Source of the DNA: a bacterium BRH_c32
GTDB lineage: Bacteria; Bacteroidota; Ignavibacteria; Ignavibacteriales; Melioribacteraceae
Direction: 5' to 3'
DNA length: 64,000 bases
Assembly (NCBI GenBank): GCA_001516025.1
Contig: LOEU01000010.1
Coordinates: 1-64,000 of the forward strand
The notes beneath the pieces were generated by a model that worked only from the letters and a program-made list of their open reading frames with translations, made no database searches and had not been told where the DNA came from. The position numbers and the translations under genes were made by a program. Positions 57,227 to 64,000 of the stretch are shown here, piece by piece. Position 1 is the first letter of the stretch. Each line of letters begins with the position of its first letter.

Positions 57227-57547
57227 TTATTTAGAAAACATTTTGAATAAAATTTCTAGAACTTTGTTTTGTGTATTATTATTTAGTGTGGATATCTTTT
57301 TTATTAATCTAGCTTTATCAACGGTTCTGATTTGATCTAAAACAATTTGTCCCTGTTTCCCTTCTAATTTACAAGGAATGCGGGTAGGATAATTTCTCAA
57401 TTTCGATGTAATTGGGGCAATGATAACCGTATTAATATTATTATTCATTTCATTTGGAGAGATTATGATACAGGGGCGAGTTTTTTTAATCTCACTTCCT
57501 ATTGTAGGGTCTAAATTAACGTAATAAATATCAAAGCGAAAATACAT
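57227..57547 (-). CDS. mazF: MazF/PemK-family toxin (mRNA interferase)
   Basis: 106 residues, normal for the family. MYFRFDIYYVNLDPTIGSEIKKTRPCIIISP (1-31) contains the catalytic Arg24 in KTRP. VIIAPITSKLRNYPTRIPC and GQIVLDQIRTVDKARLIKKI complete the active site (the Thr/Ser of APITS and the Asp-Gln-Ile-Arg segment). It cuts mRNA at short sequences, inhibited by MazE. Its ATG directly follows the mazE stop with no gap. No mutation that would inactivate it is seen. Confidence 0.94.
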   Translation of the reverse strand: MYFRFDIYYVNLDPTIGSEIKKTRPCIIISPNEMNNNINTVIIAPITSKLRNYPTRIPCKLEGKQGQIVLDQIRTVDKARLIKKISTLNNNTQNKVLEILFKMFSK

Positions 57548-57805
57548 TTACCACTCCCACTCGTCGTTTTCCCACTTTGTTTGTATATTTAAAGAGTTTG
57601 AATCAAGCAAAACATCATCTTCCATTCTTCTCATTTCCTGAAAAGCAATATCCCATCCCTCTCTTGGTGTTGAAAAAGGTTTTATGATAATATTTCCTTC
57701 TTTCATTTCGAGTTCTACAATATTTTCAATATTACTACCATCAATAAAAGATTTAGGAATTCTAATACCACGTGAATTTCCGATTTTTACAATTTTTGTT
57801 TTCAT
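57548..57805 (-). CDS. mazE: MazE-family AbrB-type antitoxin
   Basis: 85 residues from the ATG at 57805 (MKTKIVKIGNSRGIRIPKS). The open frame extends upstream to 57853, but that part does not fit the family. Residues 1-45 form the swapped-hairpin AbrB DNA-binding domain (GNSRGIRIPK, EGNIIIKP). The acidic and aromatic tail (MRRMEDDVLLDSNS..WENDEWEW) is the flexible arm that blocks MazF. It represses its own promoter in known systems. It abuts mazF with zero spacing. Confidence 0.92.
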   Translation of the reverse strand: MKTKIVKIGNSRGIRIPKSFIDGSNIENIVELEMKEGNIIIKPFSTPREGWDIAFQEMRRMEDDVLLDSNSLNIQTKWENDEWEW

Positions 57806-57965
57806 ATCTAACTTTTTTAATGAAGTAACTACAATGTAATTACAAATTTGCAAAATATCAAGAAAATATAAGTCTTACACGTTTTTATTTTACAACTTAA
57901 TTCACTTTATTTAGTGATTAAAAAACCAGTGAAAGGGAAGAAATTTATTTCTTATTACGGAAAAA

Positions 57966-58910
57966 ATGAATACTGAACTTGTTGATAGACTTAACGAATT
58001 AGTTTTACTTCAGAAGAGCAACGCAAATCCCCAAACACTTCACGAAATCCAAATTCTATTAAAAACCCTTGAATATCAATCGTGGATATTAAAATATGAA
58101 CTGCGTATGATAGAAAATCCGGAAGAGGACTTAAAAATATCTGAATTAAATAACTACGGAAAATTATTTAGTTATCGTAATGCTTTTTCAAAGAATGATT
58201 TAATAGTACCATTAATGCTTCATCTATTTACTAATAATCAGAAGAATAGATCAGCTTTGGAAAGTTCACTTGAACTTATGAAAGGCAGTAAGAAGTTTTT
58301 GAGGGAAGGTGATTTTGCAAAAACCAAAACAGGCGTTCAGCGGTTTATTACAAATACGCGTTTTGCATCTTTTACTCTGCGAAATTTTGGATTGCTCCGT
58401 TCAGACGAAAAACATTTTTTTCACAATTGGAAACTTTCGCTTTTTGGAATTTTGATAGCAGGTTCAATTTATCATGATCATCAATGCAAAATTGTCGATT
58501 ATTTCTTGAGTGATGAATATGCCAAAAAGGATAGATACTTGATATTCAGAGGTCTATTATCCTATCACCTCGATATATTGCAGAATGAAAATAGGTTTAA
58601 TTTAATTATGCAAAGTATCTTTGATGACGAGATCGTAAGTAACTATATGGGAATTTATGAAAGAGAATTTCTTCAATTTGCAAAAACCGTCAGACTTGTA
58701 CTAGATAATGGATATAATGCTAAAAATGATTCGACAAAAAAATTAATAAGTCTTTTAAATGGTATTAATTCAGATAGGGAAATAAGCCGGCTAGCAGATT
58801 CCATTATACTGAAAAAAAATATAGATACAAATATGGATTTCATTTTTGATTTAATTAAAAAAAATAGTGAAAATAAATCATCAGAGGAATGGGAGGATCT
58901 TTTCAATTGA
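57966..58910 (+). CDS. Unknown helical protein paired with an HD hydrolase
   Basis: 314 residues, no signal peptide or membrane segment, largely helical. I do not recognise it. Residues 110-160 (TKTGVQRFITNTRFASFTLRNFGLL) read like a winged-helix or helix-turn-helix block, reminiscent of the RFxNRVxWAxSYLxxxGLI segment of Mrr_N. That resemblance is weak. The C-terminal tail is very acidic and basic (KKNSENKSSEEWEDLFN). Its last codons carry the ribosome-binding site of the next gene and share the TTGA overlap, so the two proteins are made in step. It lies divergent from mazEF in the accessory region. A toxin-antitoxin or defence role is possible from context only. Confidence 0.6.
   Translation: MNTELVDRLNELVLLQKSNANPQTLHEIQILLKTLEYQSWILKYELRMIENPEEDLKISELNNYGKLFSYRNAFSKNDLIVPLMLHLFTNNQKNRSALESSLELMKGSKKFLREGDFAKTKTGVQRFITNTRFASFTLRNFGLLRSDEKHFFHNWKLSLFGILIAGSIYHDHQCKIVDYFLSDEYAKKDRYLIFRGLLSYHLDILQNENRFNLIMQSIFDDEIVSNYMGIYEREFLQFAKTVRLVLDNGYNAKNDSTKKLISLLNGINSDREISRLADSIILKKNIDTNMDFIFDLIKKNSENKSSEEWEDLFN
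58891..58896 (+). promoter_or_regulatory. Shine-Dalgarno that decides the HD-gene start
   Basis: GGGAGG lies 10 bases before a TTG at 58907, which overlaps the upstream stop as TTGA. The in-frame ATG at 58889 contains the first base of this site and would give the odd leader MGGSFQ, so the TTG is preferred. Confidence 0.6.
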
Positions 58911-59350
58911 CGAAAGAAGAACTACTTAATAAAGCAATCCGATTAGCAAGCGATTCGCATGCAAATCAGGTTGATAAAAACGGTGCACCTTATTTTGGTC
59001 ATGTCTCACGTGTCATGAATATGGGTGCTACACTTGATGAAAAAATTTGCGGCGTATTGCATGACGTAGTTGAAGATACCGATTGGACTTTTGTAAAACT
59101 CGAAGCCGAAGGTTTTCCAAACCATATTATTGATGCATTAAAATGCGTTACGAAAATTAATGATGATGAACCTTATGATCATTTTATTGAAAGAGTTATG
59201 GGTAATAAATTGGCCGTGCGAGTAAAAATCAATGATCTCAGTGACAATCTTGACGTTAAGAGATATAATATATTAGGTGAAAAAGAATTGAAGAGACTTA
59301 ACAAATATTTGAAATGGTATAAAGTATTAGTTAACCTTGATGTAAAGTAA
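58907..59350 (+). CDS. Small SpoT/Mesh1-like HD-domain phosphohydrolase
   Basis: 147 residues from the TTG at 58907. It is a stand-alone (p)ppGpp hydrolase-type HD domain: ASDSHANQVDKNGAPYFGHVSRV, with metal ligands His32, His52-Asp53 and Asp110, and the ED pair of HDVVEDT at 56-57. RVKINDLSDNLD matches the conserved ND of SpoT, and no synthetase domain follows. The expected reaction is removal of the 3'-diphosphate from (p)ppGpp or a related nucleotide; other substrates such as (p)ppApp are possible. The 4-bp overlap with the unknown upstream gene implies a joint function. Confidence 0.82.
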   Translation: MTKEELLNKAIRLASDSHANQVDKNGAPYFGHVSRVMNMGATLDEKICGVLHDVVEDTDWTFVKLEAEGFPNHIIDALKCVTKINDDEPYDHFIERVMGNKLAVRVKINDLSDNLDVKRYNILGEKELKRLNKYLKWYKVLVNLDVK

Positions 59351-59354
59351 TATT

Positions 59355-59495
59355 CTATCCAATTGAATTCGTATTACTTAAATATCTCTCTTGAGTTTCA
59401 ATTTGTATATCTCGCAGATTCAACTCGGAAAGTGATGGCAGGTCTAAAGATATCTTTTTATAAAAATCTTGCTTTAATAATTGTTGATACATCAT
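59355..59495 (-). CDS. Possible 46-residue protein or gene remnant
   Basis: A short open frame (MMYQQLLKQDFYKKISLDLP, then SLSELNLRDIQIETQERYLS) has protein-like composition and lies in an otherwise empty stretch, convergent with the HD hydrolase gene. The frame continues five codons upstream of the ATG before a stop. I recognise no family. It may be the 3' end of a decayed gene. Confidence 0.25.
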   Translation of the reverse strand: MMYQQLLKQDFYKKISLDLPSLSELNLRDIQIETQERYLSNTNSIG

Positions 59496-59707
59496 ATCAT
59501 AAAACAAAAACAAGGATTAATTAGAATATCTTAATAAGACTAAGAAAGCCCTTGTTAATTGGTCTTCGTGATTAGGGTTTTTAGAAATATATAGTTCAAA
59601 GTAATTCAAATGCGACATATCATAACCCTAGTCAAAATGATATTTATACTATAATATATTTATTAAATTTTTTGTAAACTCCACTTGCAGTTCAATTTAT
59701 TGTAAAT
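59496..59707. other. Gene-free part of the 59351-59707 gap
   Basis: Together with the possible 46-codon frame beside it, this forms a gap of about 360 bp between the HD hydrolase and the PIN remnant. It is A/T-rich, with stops in all frames. I see no tRNA, terminator-quality stem or repeat here. Confidence 0.5.
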
Positions 59708-60132
59708 TTAATTTTTCTTTGTAAACCACGTGGTAAGAAATTCCTCTGCTGTGGAAACTGTTATTTTACTTTTTTTATAATCAGCTTTATTTCTTGTTAA
59801 TAAATACCTATACCATTATTCACAGCGGTGAAATATTGAATTGCATCTTCAAAATCATTGAATTCGGAATTAAGAGCTTGTCCAATTACTCTATCGTCAA
59901 TTGCCAAAACGTTTATTAAGGTTTTTAATTTTCTCAAACTTTTTAACGTTGAAGCACTTGAAGTTAATTTCCGCAGTATATAGTGGAGATTTGCAAAAAT
60001 TAAAGGAGCGGTATATGCTTCAACTTTTTGTTGATCTATCAATGTGAAAAGTTTAGCAGCATATTCAAAATGTGGCTCTCTTTGGGCAAGGAGGTCTAAA
60101 ATAATGTCGGAATCAATAAATAATTTTATCAT
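59708..60132 (-). pseudogene. PIN-domain (VapC-type) toxin, broken by a one-base frameshift
   Basis: The intact frame runs from ATG 60132 to a stop at 59797 and gives 111 residues ending NNGIGIY. In the family the chain continues NNGIDY followed by (I/L)(I/L)TRN. Shifting one base at about 59803-59809 restores exactly that: LLTRNKADYKKSKITVSTAE and EFLTTWFTKKN, to a TAA at 59708-59710. The original product was about 141 residues. PIN residues MIKLFIDSDIILDLLAQREP (Asp7, Asp9), a central Glu/Asp region and DFEDAIQYFTA remain. The last conserved acidic segment is cut off, so the toxin is probably dead. Its ATG overlaps the stop of the antitoxin remnant (ATGA). Confidence 0.85.
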
Positions 60133-60262
60133 TCGGAATATTTCTCATTGAGGTATTTTTTGCGTGTCTCTTTCAAATCAAAATCCTCAGGAAGTTTAAT
60201 AATCCCGGACAGTTCAAGTACATTAGGGGATATTTCAATATTGTCAACTGATTCTTTCTGGA
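60129..60262 (-). pseudogene. 5'-truncated antitoxin of the PIN toxin
   Basis: In the minus-strand frame ending at TGA 60129-60131, the sequence reads QKESVDNIEISPNVLELSG and then IIKLPEDFDLKETRKKYLNEKYSE. This closely resembles the C-terminal end of DUF6364-type antitoxins, which sit directly before PIN toxins in Bacteroidota with the same ATGA overlap. The N-terminal DNA-binding part is missing: at about 60260 the frame runs into the sorting domain of a T9SS gene. Confidence 0.7.
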
Positions 60263-60950
60263 AAGCCCCATACCATTAAACTCAATTTCATAAGAACCGG
60301 CAGGTTTATGTTCATTTAGCAGAACAGCAACCTCTTTACCTAAAAGGTCAAAAACCTTTAGAGTTACATTTCCGGAAATAGGTAAATTATATCTGATCAC
60401 CGTGGATGGATTAAATGGATTGGGGTAGTTTTGCATCAATTCAAATTGTGTCGGAATATTGTTTGCTTCTTCTTCAACGCCAACAATTGTAATCTTCCCT
60501 TTAGAAAAATATACATCTTTATCATCGGAGCGATTGTCTGACCAAACAGAATAAAATGTATCATTGGCATCAGTAGTTATTGAAGGATTTTGTGCATTAG
60601 CATTTGCACCACTAATAAATACTGTTGTTGGGAAATTGGCACCTTGGTCATTCGATTTGGAACAAAACAAACCATTTTGTGGAGGGCTAAATTGAGGATA
60701 AGCAATATATATTGCCGCTCTTATCAATCAACATATTATTTGGTGAATCAAATTTAACGTTGTCAATTTCGGCATCGGATATCTAGTAAGGTGGTTCAAA
60801 AGTAGTTCCACCGTTTATAGATTTTGCAAAAAAGTATCCTATTTTATCATTAGGTTTTAGTTTGTAGAAAGAAATATAAACATTGCTGCCATAGACAGCG
60901 ATTGATGCAAATATTCCATCAGCAGATACTGTTACTTGACGCTGTTTTTA
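60260..60950 (-). pseudogene. Remnant of a T9SS-secreted repeat protein
   Basis: Three pieces of one gene remain. (a) About 60950-60786 reads QRQVTVSADGIFASIAVYGS and on to KSINGGTTFEPPY. (b) A TAG at 60783-60785 interrupts it, and the frame then continues ISDAEIDNVKFDSPNNMLID. (c) A lost TA unit in the run at 60704-60712 shifts the frame, which continues IYIAYPQFSPPQNGLFCSKS to the T9SS domain NYPNPFNPSTVIRYNLPISG. The domain breaks off after YEIEFNGMGLS where the antitoxin remnant begins, so the sorting motif's last strands are missing. The 5' end is also absent. Sialidase-like Asp-box composition (SNDQGANFP) suggests a BNR-type protein. Confidence 0.8.
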
Positions 60951-60955
60951 TATTA

Positions 60956-61544
60956 TACTTCCAATTATGCATTATCTAAAAACAGAAGAGTTACTTCACT
61001 ATATAAATAAACTATTCCCGGAAAAGGTGAGGAAAATGTAATTGATACATTTTTCTTAATTCTGTAATTAATGTAACATTTTCTTTAATAAAAATACATA
61101 GAGGTGATCTTTCCCTCATTTAGAGTGGCAAGAGTTAAACCACTAATTTTATGTTTTTGTAATTATAATCAACGGAAAAAGATTCTGCATCGATATTGTC
61201 ATATCAATTAGATATTTCTCTATGTCTTTTTTTAGTGGGAAATCAATTCGATAAATTAAAGAATTTGTTAATGACAAGATGAAATATTCAAGAGACTAAA
61301 GGCTTAAGGAAATACTGCCATAAGGGCGAAAAAATATAATCTGATATTTTTATATCAAAACCAAAAGAAATGCCCGTGAGCACCCCTTAATGGAAGCCAA
61401 AAACGAAATTAGAAGTATGGACGTAACCGAAAAAGAAAGAAATTAGGATTTATTAAGAATTATTAGAGTTTTTCTCATCCAAAGTAAAAAGAGTAAAAAC
61501 CAATTTTCAAACAACTAAAAAATCAAAAAGGGAGAATGATTAAA
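60956..61544. other. Gene-free stretch
   Basis: About 590 bp without an intact gene. Only scraps are seen: a plus-strand 24-codon frame (MHYLKTEELLHYINKLFPEK..) near 60968 and a minus-strand scrap reading KISGLTLATLNEGKITSMYF near 61100-61160. Each is closed by stops within a few dozen codons. Decayed coding sequence is likely but no family can be named. Confidence 0.5.
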
Positions 61545-61635
61545 TGAAGCATTTTCTCCCCTCTCCTTGCATCCTCTCCTCTCTTATCTTCTTCTCTCTT
61601 CTATTATATTCTCTTCTCTTCTCTTCTCTTATGTG
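61545..61635 (+). repeat. Pyrimidine-rich (CT) tract
   Basis: About 90 bp in which the plus strand is almost pure C and T, built from CTCTT/CTTCT units. It stands out against the A/T-rich surroundings. The purine-rich opposite strand could form a triplex, or the tract could be the product of slippage. It encodes the low-complexity start of an open frame that I reject as a gene. Confidence 0.6.
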
Positions 61636-61637
61636 TC

Positions 61638-61695
61638 ATTTCTGTCACAGAAATAATTTTTTGTGTACCTTTTTTTGTATTTCTGCGACAGAAAT
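61638..61695. promoter_or_regulatory. Pair of identical-arm palindromes, possible operator
   Basis: ATTTCTG-TCA-CAGAAAT (61638-61654) and ATTTCTG-CGA-CAGAAAT (61679-61695) have the same 7-bp arms and different 3-bp centres. Their centres are 41 bp apart, close to four helical turns. This fits two dimeric-repressor sites on one DNA face. No adjacent regulator gene is present, so the site may be orphaned or part of a dispersed repeat. Confidence 0.45.
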
Positions 61696-61820
61696 AAATT
61701 CTCAATTAATAGATTCAGAGAGAAAAATTTGGTTCATATCCAATAAATCCATCATTAAAATAAGTCTTTCCAGGCTGCAGGGACTCTGATGGAAGATGAA
61801 AGAATACCGGGCTCGAAAAT

Positions 61821-61855
61821 AAAAAAAGCCAGAAAACTTTTCGTTTACTGGCTTT
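61821..61855 (-). terminator. Rho-independent terminator after tRNA-fMet
   Basis: Arms AAAGCCAG (61825-61832) and CTGGCTTT (61848-61855), extended by AAAC/GTTT after one mismatch, are followed on the minus strand by a seven-U run. It lies 6 bp downstream of the tRNA 3' end. Confidence 0.85.
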
Positions 61856-61860
61856 TGTAG

Positions 61861-61933
<73 letters not shown>

Positions 61934-62054
61934 ATATTTAGTCTCCAAATATAATAAATTACTACTCCCTTGTCAAATATTACCTTTTATACTATTTATT
62001 ACTTGATAGTTTCCCTTAGTTTATTAAATTTTGATTTAATATTTCCGATAACTT

Positions 62055-63761
62055 ATGTTAAAATCGCTACAAATTAAAGATTATGCCCTAATCGAAAATG
62101 TTTTTATCGAATTCGGCAGAGGATTAAATATTATCACGGGTGAGACCGGTGCCGGTAAATCGATCCTTATCGATGCTCTTGGCGTTATACTCGGCGAGCG
62201 TGCTTCACTAGAAGTAATCCGCAAAGGTGCTTCTAAAACTATTGTCGAAGCAATGTTTGATGTCTCTAATCATCGCCGAATAAAATCGCTCCTAGAAGAA
62301 AATGATATCGAATTCCATGATGAATTAATTTTAAGAAGAGAAATTTCATTAAAGAGTTCTAATCGCTGTTTTATAAATGACACTCCCGTTACGTTGAATT
62401 TATTAAAGGATGCAGGTGAATTATTAGTCGATCTCCACGGTCAGCATGAACATCAATCTTTACTAAAGAATGAACATCATATCGATTTCTTAGATCAATA
62501 TGTTGACGTTACCGATGATCTCGAAAAATTTAATTTAGCACGAAAGAAATTATCTTCGGTGAGATCCGAATATGAAAAAATCCTCTCGGAGAAAAAATTC
62601 TTTGCTGAAAAAAGGGAAGTATATTCTTTTCAAATTAAAGAGATCGATGCAATTGCTCCCGAAGAGAATGAAGACATTACGTTAGAAGAAGAATTAACAA
62701 AATTAGAAAATGCCGAACAGATAATTTCTTTATCGAATGAATGTTACGAAATGCTTTTCGATCAAGAAAATGCGGTCTATGATAAACTTGTAGAAGTGCA
62801 AAATAAATTAGCCGATCTAGCAAGGTTAGATAAATATTTCGGTGAGCTTTCGGGTGAGGCGGATTCGGCTCAAGTGATTATTAAAGAACTTGCTCTTTCA
62901 CTTCGCGATTATAAATTCAATCTCGATCTTGACTCGGAAAAATTAAATTCATTACGCTCACGACTCAATAATATTACGCACCTAAAGAAACGATATGGGA
63001 ATGGCTCACTTAAAAATTTATTAGAGCATAGAAAGAAAATTGGCGATGAATTCGACTTGATAGAAAATTTTGAAGAAAAAATTTCTGCTTATAAAAAAGA
63101 GATTTCAAAACTAAGAGCCGAATGCGGTGTTATCGCGTTATCAATTTCAGAGAAGAGAAAAAAAGTTGTAAAGAGAGTAAAGCAGGAAGTGGAAAATACA
63201 CTCAAGAATCTCGGTATAGCGGATGGAATTTTTGAAATTAATTTTTCATTGAATGAATCCGATGATGAAACAAATTCAATTCCTATGAATGGCAAAAACT
63301 ATTCTTTTAATAGTAAAGGTATTGATAACGTTAAGTTTTTGATTTCTACAAATCTCGGAGAAGACCCGAAACCATTGGTCAAAGTGGCTTCTGGAGGTGA
63401 AGTCTCGCGTGTGATGCTATCGCTTAAATCTGTTCTTGCAAAATCCGATAAGCTTCCGATTTTAATTTTCGATGAAATCGATACAGGAGTAAGCGGAAGG
63501 ATAGCGCAGAAAGTGGGGCAGGCACTAAAGAATCTTTCTTCCACTCATCAAATAATCGCGATTACGCATCTTCCACAGATTGCATCTCTTTCTGATTATC
63601 ATTATTCTGTGGAGAAATTAAAAATCGAAGATCGTGTGGTAAGCAACATTCGTGCGCTAAATCAATCGGAAAAGATAAATGAAATTGCTAAATTAATAAG
63701 CGGAGAAAAAATTACTGATTCAGCAATAATAAGTGCCAAAGAACTTTTAGGAATAAACTAA
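62055..63761 (+). CDS. recN: DNA repair protein RecN
   Basis: 568 residues, the usual RecN size. SMC-like ATPase: Walker A GETGAGKS (29-36), RecN-specific ERASLEVIRKGASKTIVEA, a central coiled coil (about 150-375, with the LRSRLNNITHLKKRYG segment), signature VKVASGGEVSRVMLSLKSV, Walker B LPILIFDEIDTGVSGR and the H-loop AITHLPQIA. It acts early in double-strand-break repair. It starts after the tRNA on the opposite strand with no overlap. The next gene begins 24 bp after its stop. Confidence 0.96.
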   Translation: MLKSLQIKDYALIENVFIEFGRGLNIITGETGAGKSILIDALGVILGERASLEVIRKGASKTIVEAMFDVSNHRRIKSLLEENDIEFHDELILRREISLKSSNRCFINDTPVTLNLLKDAGELLVDLHGQHEHQSLLKNEHHIDFLDQYVDVTDDLEKFNLARKKLSSVRSEYEKILSEKKFFAEKREVYSFQIKEIDAIAPEENEDITLEEELTKLENAEQIISLSNECYEMLFDQENAVYDKLVEVQNKLADLARLDKYFGELSGEADSAQVIIKELALSLRDYKFNLDLDSEKLNSLRSRLNNITHLKKRYGNGSLKNLLEHRKKIGDEFDLIENFEEKISAYKKEISKLRAECGVIALSISEKRKKVVKRVKQEVENTLKNLGIADGIFEINFSLNESDDETNSIPMNGKNYSFNSKGIDNVKFLISTNLGEDPKPLVKVASGGEVSRVMLSLKSVLAKSDKLPILIFDEIDTGVSGRIAQKVGQALKNLSSTHQIIAITHLPQIASLSDYHYSVEKLKIEDRVVSNIRALNQSEKINEIAKLISGEKITDSAIISAKELLGIN

Positions 63762-63785
63762 AATAAATCAAGCAGGAGAGTGTGT

Positions 63786-64000
63786 ATGAAAAAATCATTA
63801 ATTCTTTTATTAGTTGTCTTAATGACCGGATTTGTTTCGGCACAGTCATTAGAAGAAACATTATCAAACTTATCTTCAACGGCAGGTAAAGCTTATGTAA
63901 AACCGGTTACATCTGCGTTCGGTTCAAATTTAAATTCAGGCTGGGTTCACGGAGTTCCTCCTAAATCTTTGATTGGTTTCCATTTCAATCTCAAGCTTGT
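63786..64000 (+). CDS. Exported DUF6588-like protein (3' end cut by window)
   Basis: About 71 codons are visible from the ATG at 63786, preceded by AGGAGA. A signal peptide (MKKSLILLLVVLMTGFVSAQ) is followed by SLEETLSNLSSTAGKAYVKP and SAFGSNLNSGWVHGVPPKS. This matches the start of DUF6588 proteins, predicted outer-membrane barrels common in Ignavibacteria and Bacteroidota. Function unknown. It may share a transcript with recN. Confidence 0.7.
   Translation, partial: MKKSLILLLVVLMTGFVSAQSLEETLSNLSSTAGKAYVKPVTSAFGSNLNSGWVHGVPPKSLIGFHFNLKL

Noticed and set aside
60968-61160. Protein-like scraps (MHYLKTEELLHYINK; KISGLTLATLNEGKIT)
   Set aside because: Both are under 25 codons between stops and match no family I can name. 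Recorded only as possible decay.
61544-61789. Plus-strand 81-codon frame in the CT tract (MKHFLPSPCILSSL)
   Set aside because: Its sequence is dictated by the pyrimidine tract and the two palindromes. It has no domain, and its composition is unlike any real protein here.

Overview
The window is AT-rich bacterial chromosome. It most likely comes from the Ignavibacteria/Chlorobi/Bacteroidota neighbourhood, and Ignavibacteriales is my best guess. The grounds are two intact secreted proteins and one ruined one ending in the type IX secretion (T9SS) signature NYPNPFNP, a DUF5916 outer-membrane protein, a DUF2723 glycosyltransferase with a TPR tail, an outer-membrane sugar pathway (hldD, GT9), exported proteins with NAQ/SAQ cleavage sites, and several TTG starts. 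The taxonomy is inferred from protein style; no rRNA is present.

Layout. 1-14.97 kb is mixed housekeeping: a YbdG-type MscS channel cut by the left edge, an EamA transporter, AMP nucleosidase with a PAP2 phosphatase, an orphan hybrid histidine kinase, ornithine aminotransferase, an S1/P1-type nuclease, glycosyltransferases and a thioesterase. 15.0-17.6 kb is a two-gene redox cassette: a Tat-exported DUF362 protein and a NapH-NapG-like fusion with six [4Fe-4S] sites. 17.8-29.0 kb holds an FKBP isomerase, a YhcH protein, a CocE-type hydrolase, an amino-sugar recycling pair (MurU-like plus an AmgK-RapZ fusion), MetH, HldD, a Nudix hydrolase and an alpha/beta hydrolase. 31.3-35.1 kb is a restriction locus with an Mrr-type nuclease and a single-chain type IIG enzyme. 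35.1-42.8 kb carries a SpoIIE-type phosphatase, PurL, a YihY membrane protein and small envelope proteins. 42.9-51.3 kb encodes two large T9SS substrates. The 1751-residue one begins with what looks like a Cys-Gln thioester adhesin domain. 51.5-55.5 kb is an overlapping operon of membrane protein, LytTR regulator, LytS-like kinase and exported hydrolase, preceded by a direct repeat that fits a LytTR operator.

55.8-61.8 kb is the accessory part: a C-terminally short Fic protein, an exported YciI-like protein, MazEF, an unknown protein overlapping a small SpoT-like HD hydrolase, and a graveyard. In the graveyard a T9SS protein lacking both ends is joined to the 3' end of an antitoxin gene, followed by a PIN toxin with a one-base frameshift. 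After that come about 0.9 kb without genes, with a pyrimidine-rich tract and two identical-arm palindromes 41 bp apart. An initiator tRNA-Met, recN and the start of a DUF6588-like protein close the window.

No CRISPR array, intact insertion sequence, prophage or rRNA was seen. The best candidates for something undescribed are the unknown/HD gene pair beside MazEF, the thioester-domain T9SS protein, the NapHG-like fusion and the AmgK-RapZ fusion.
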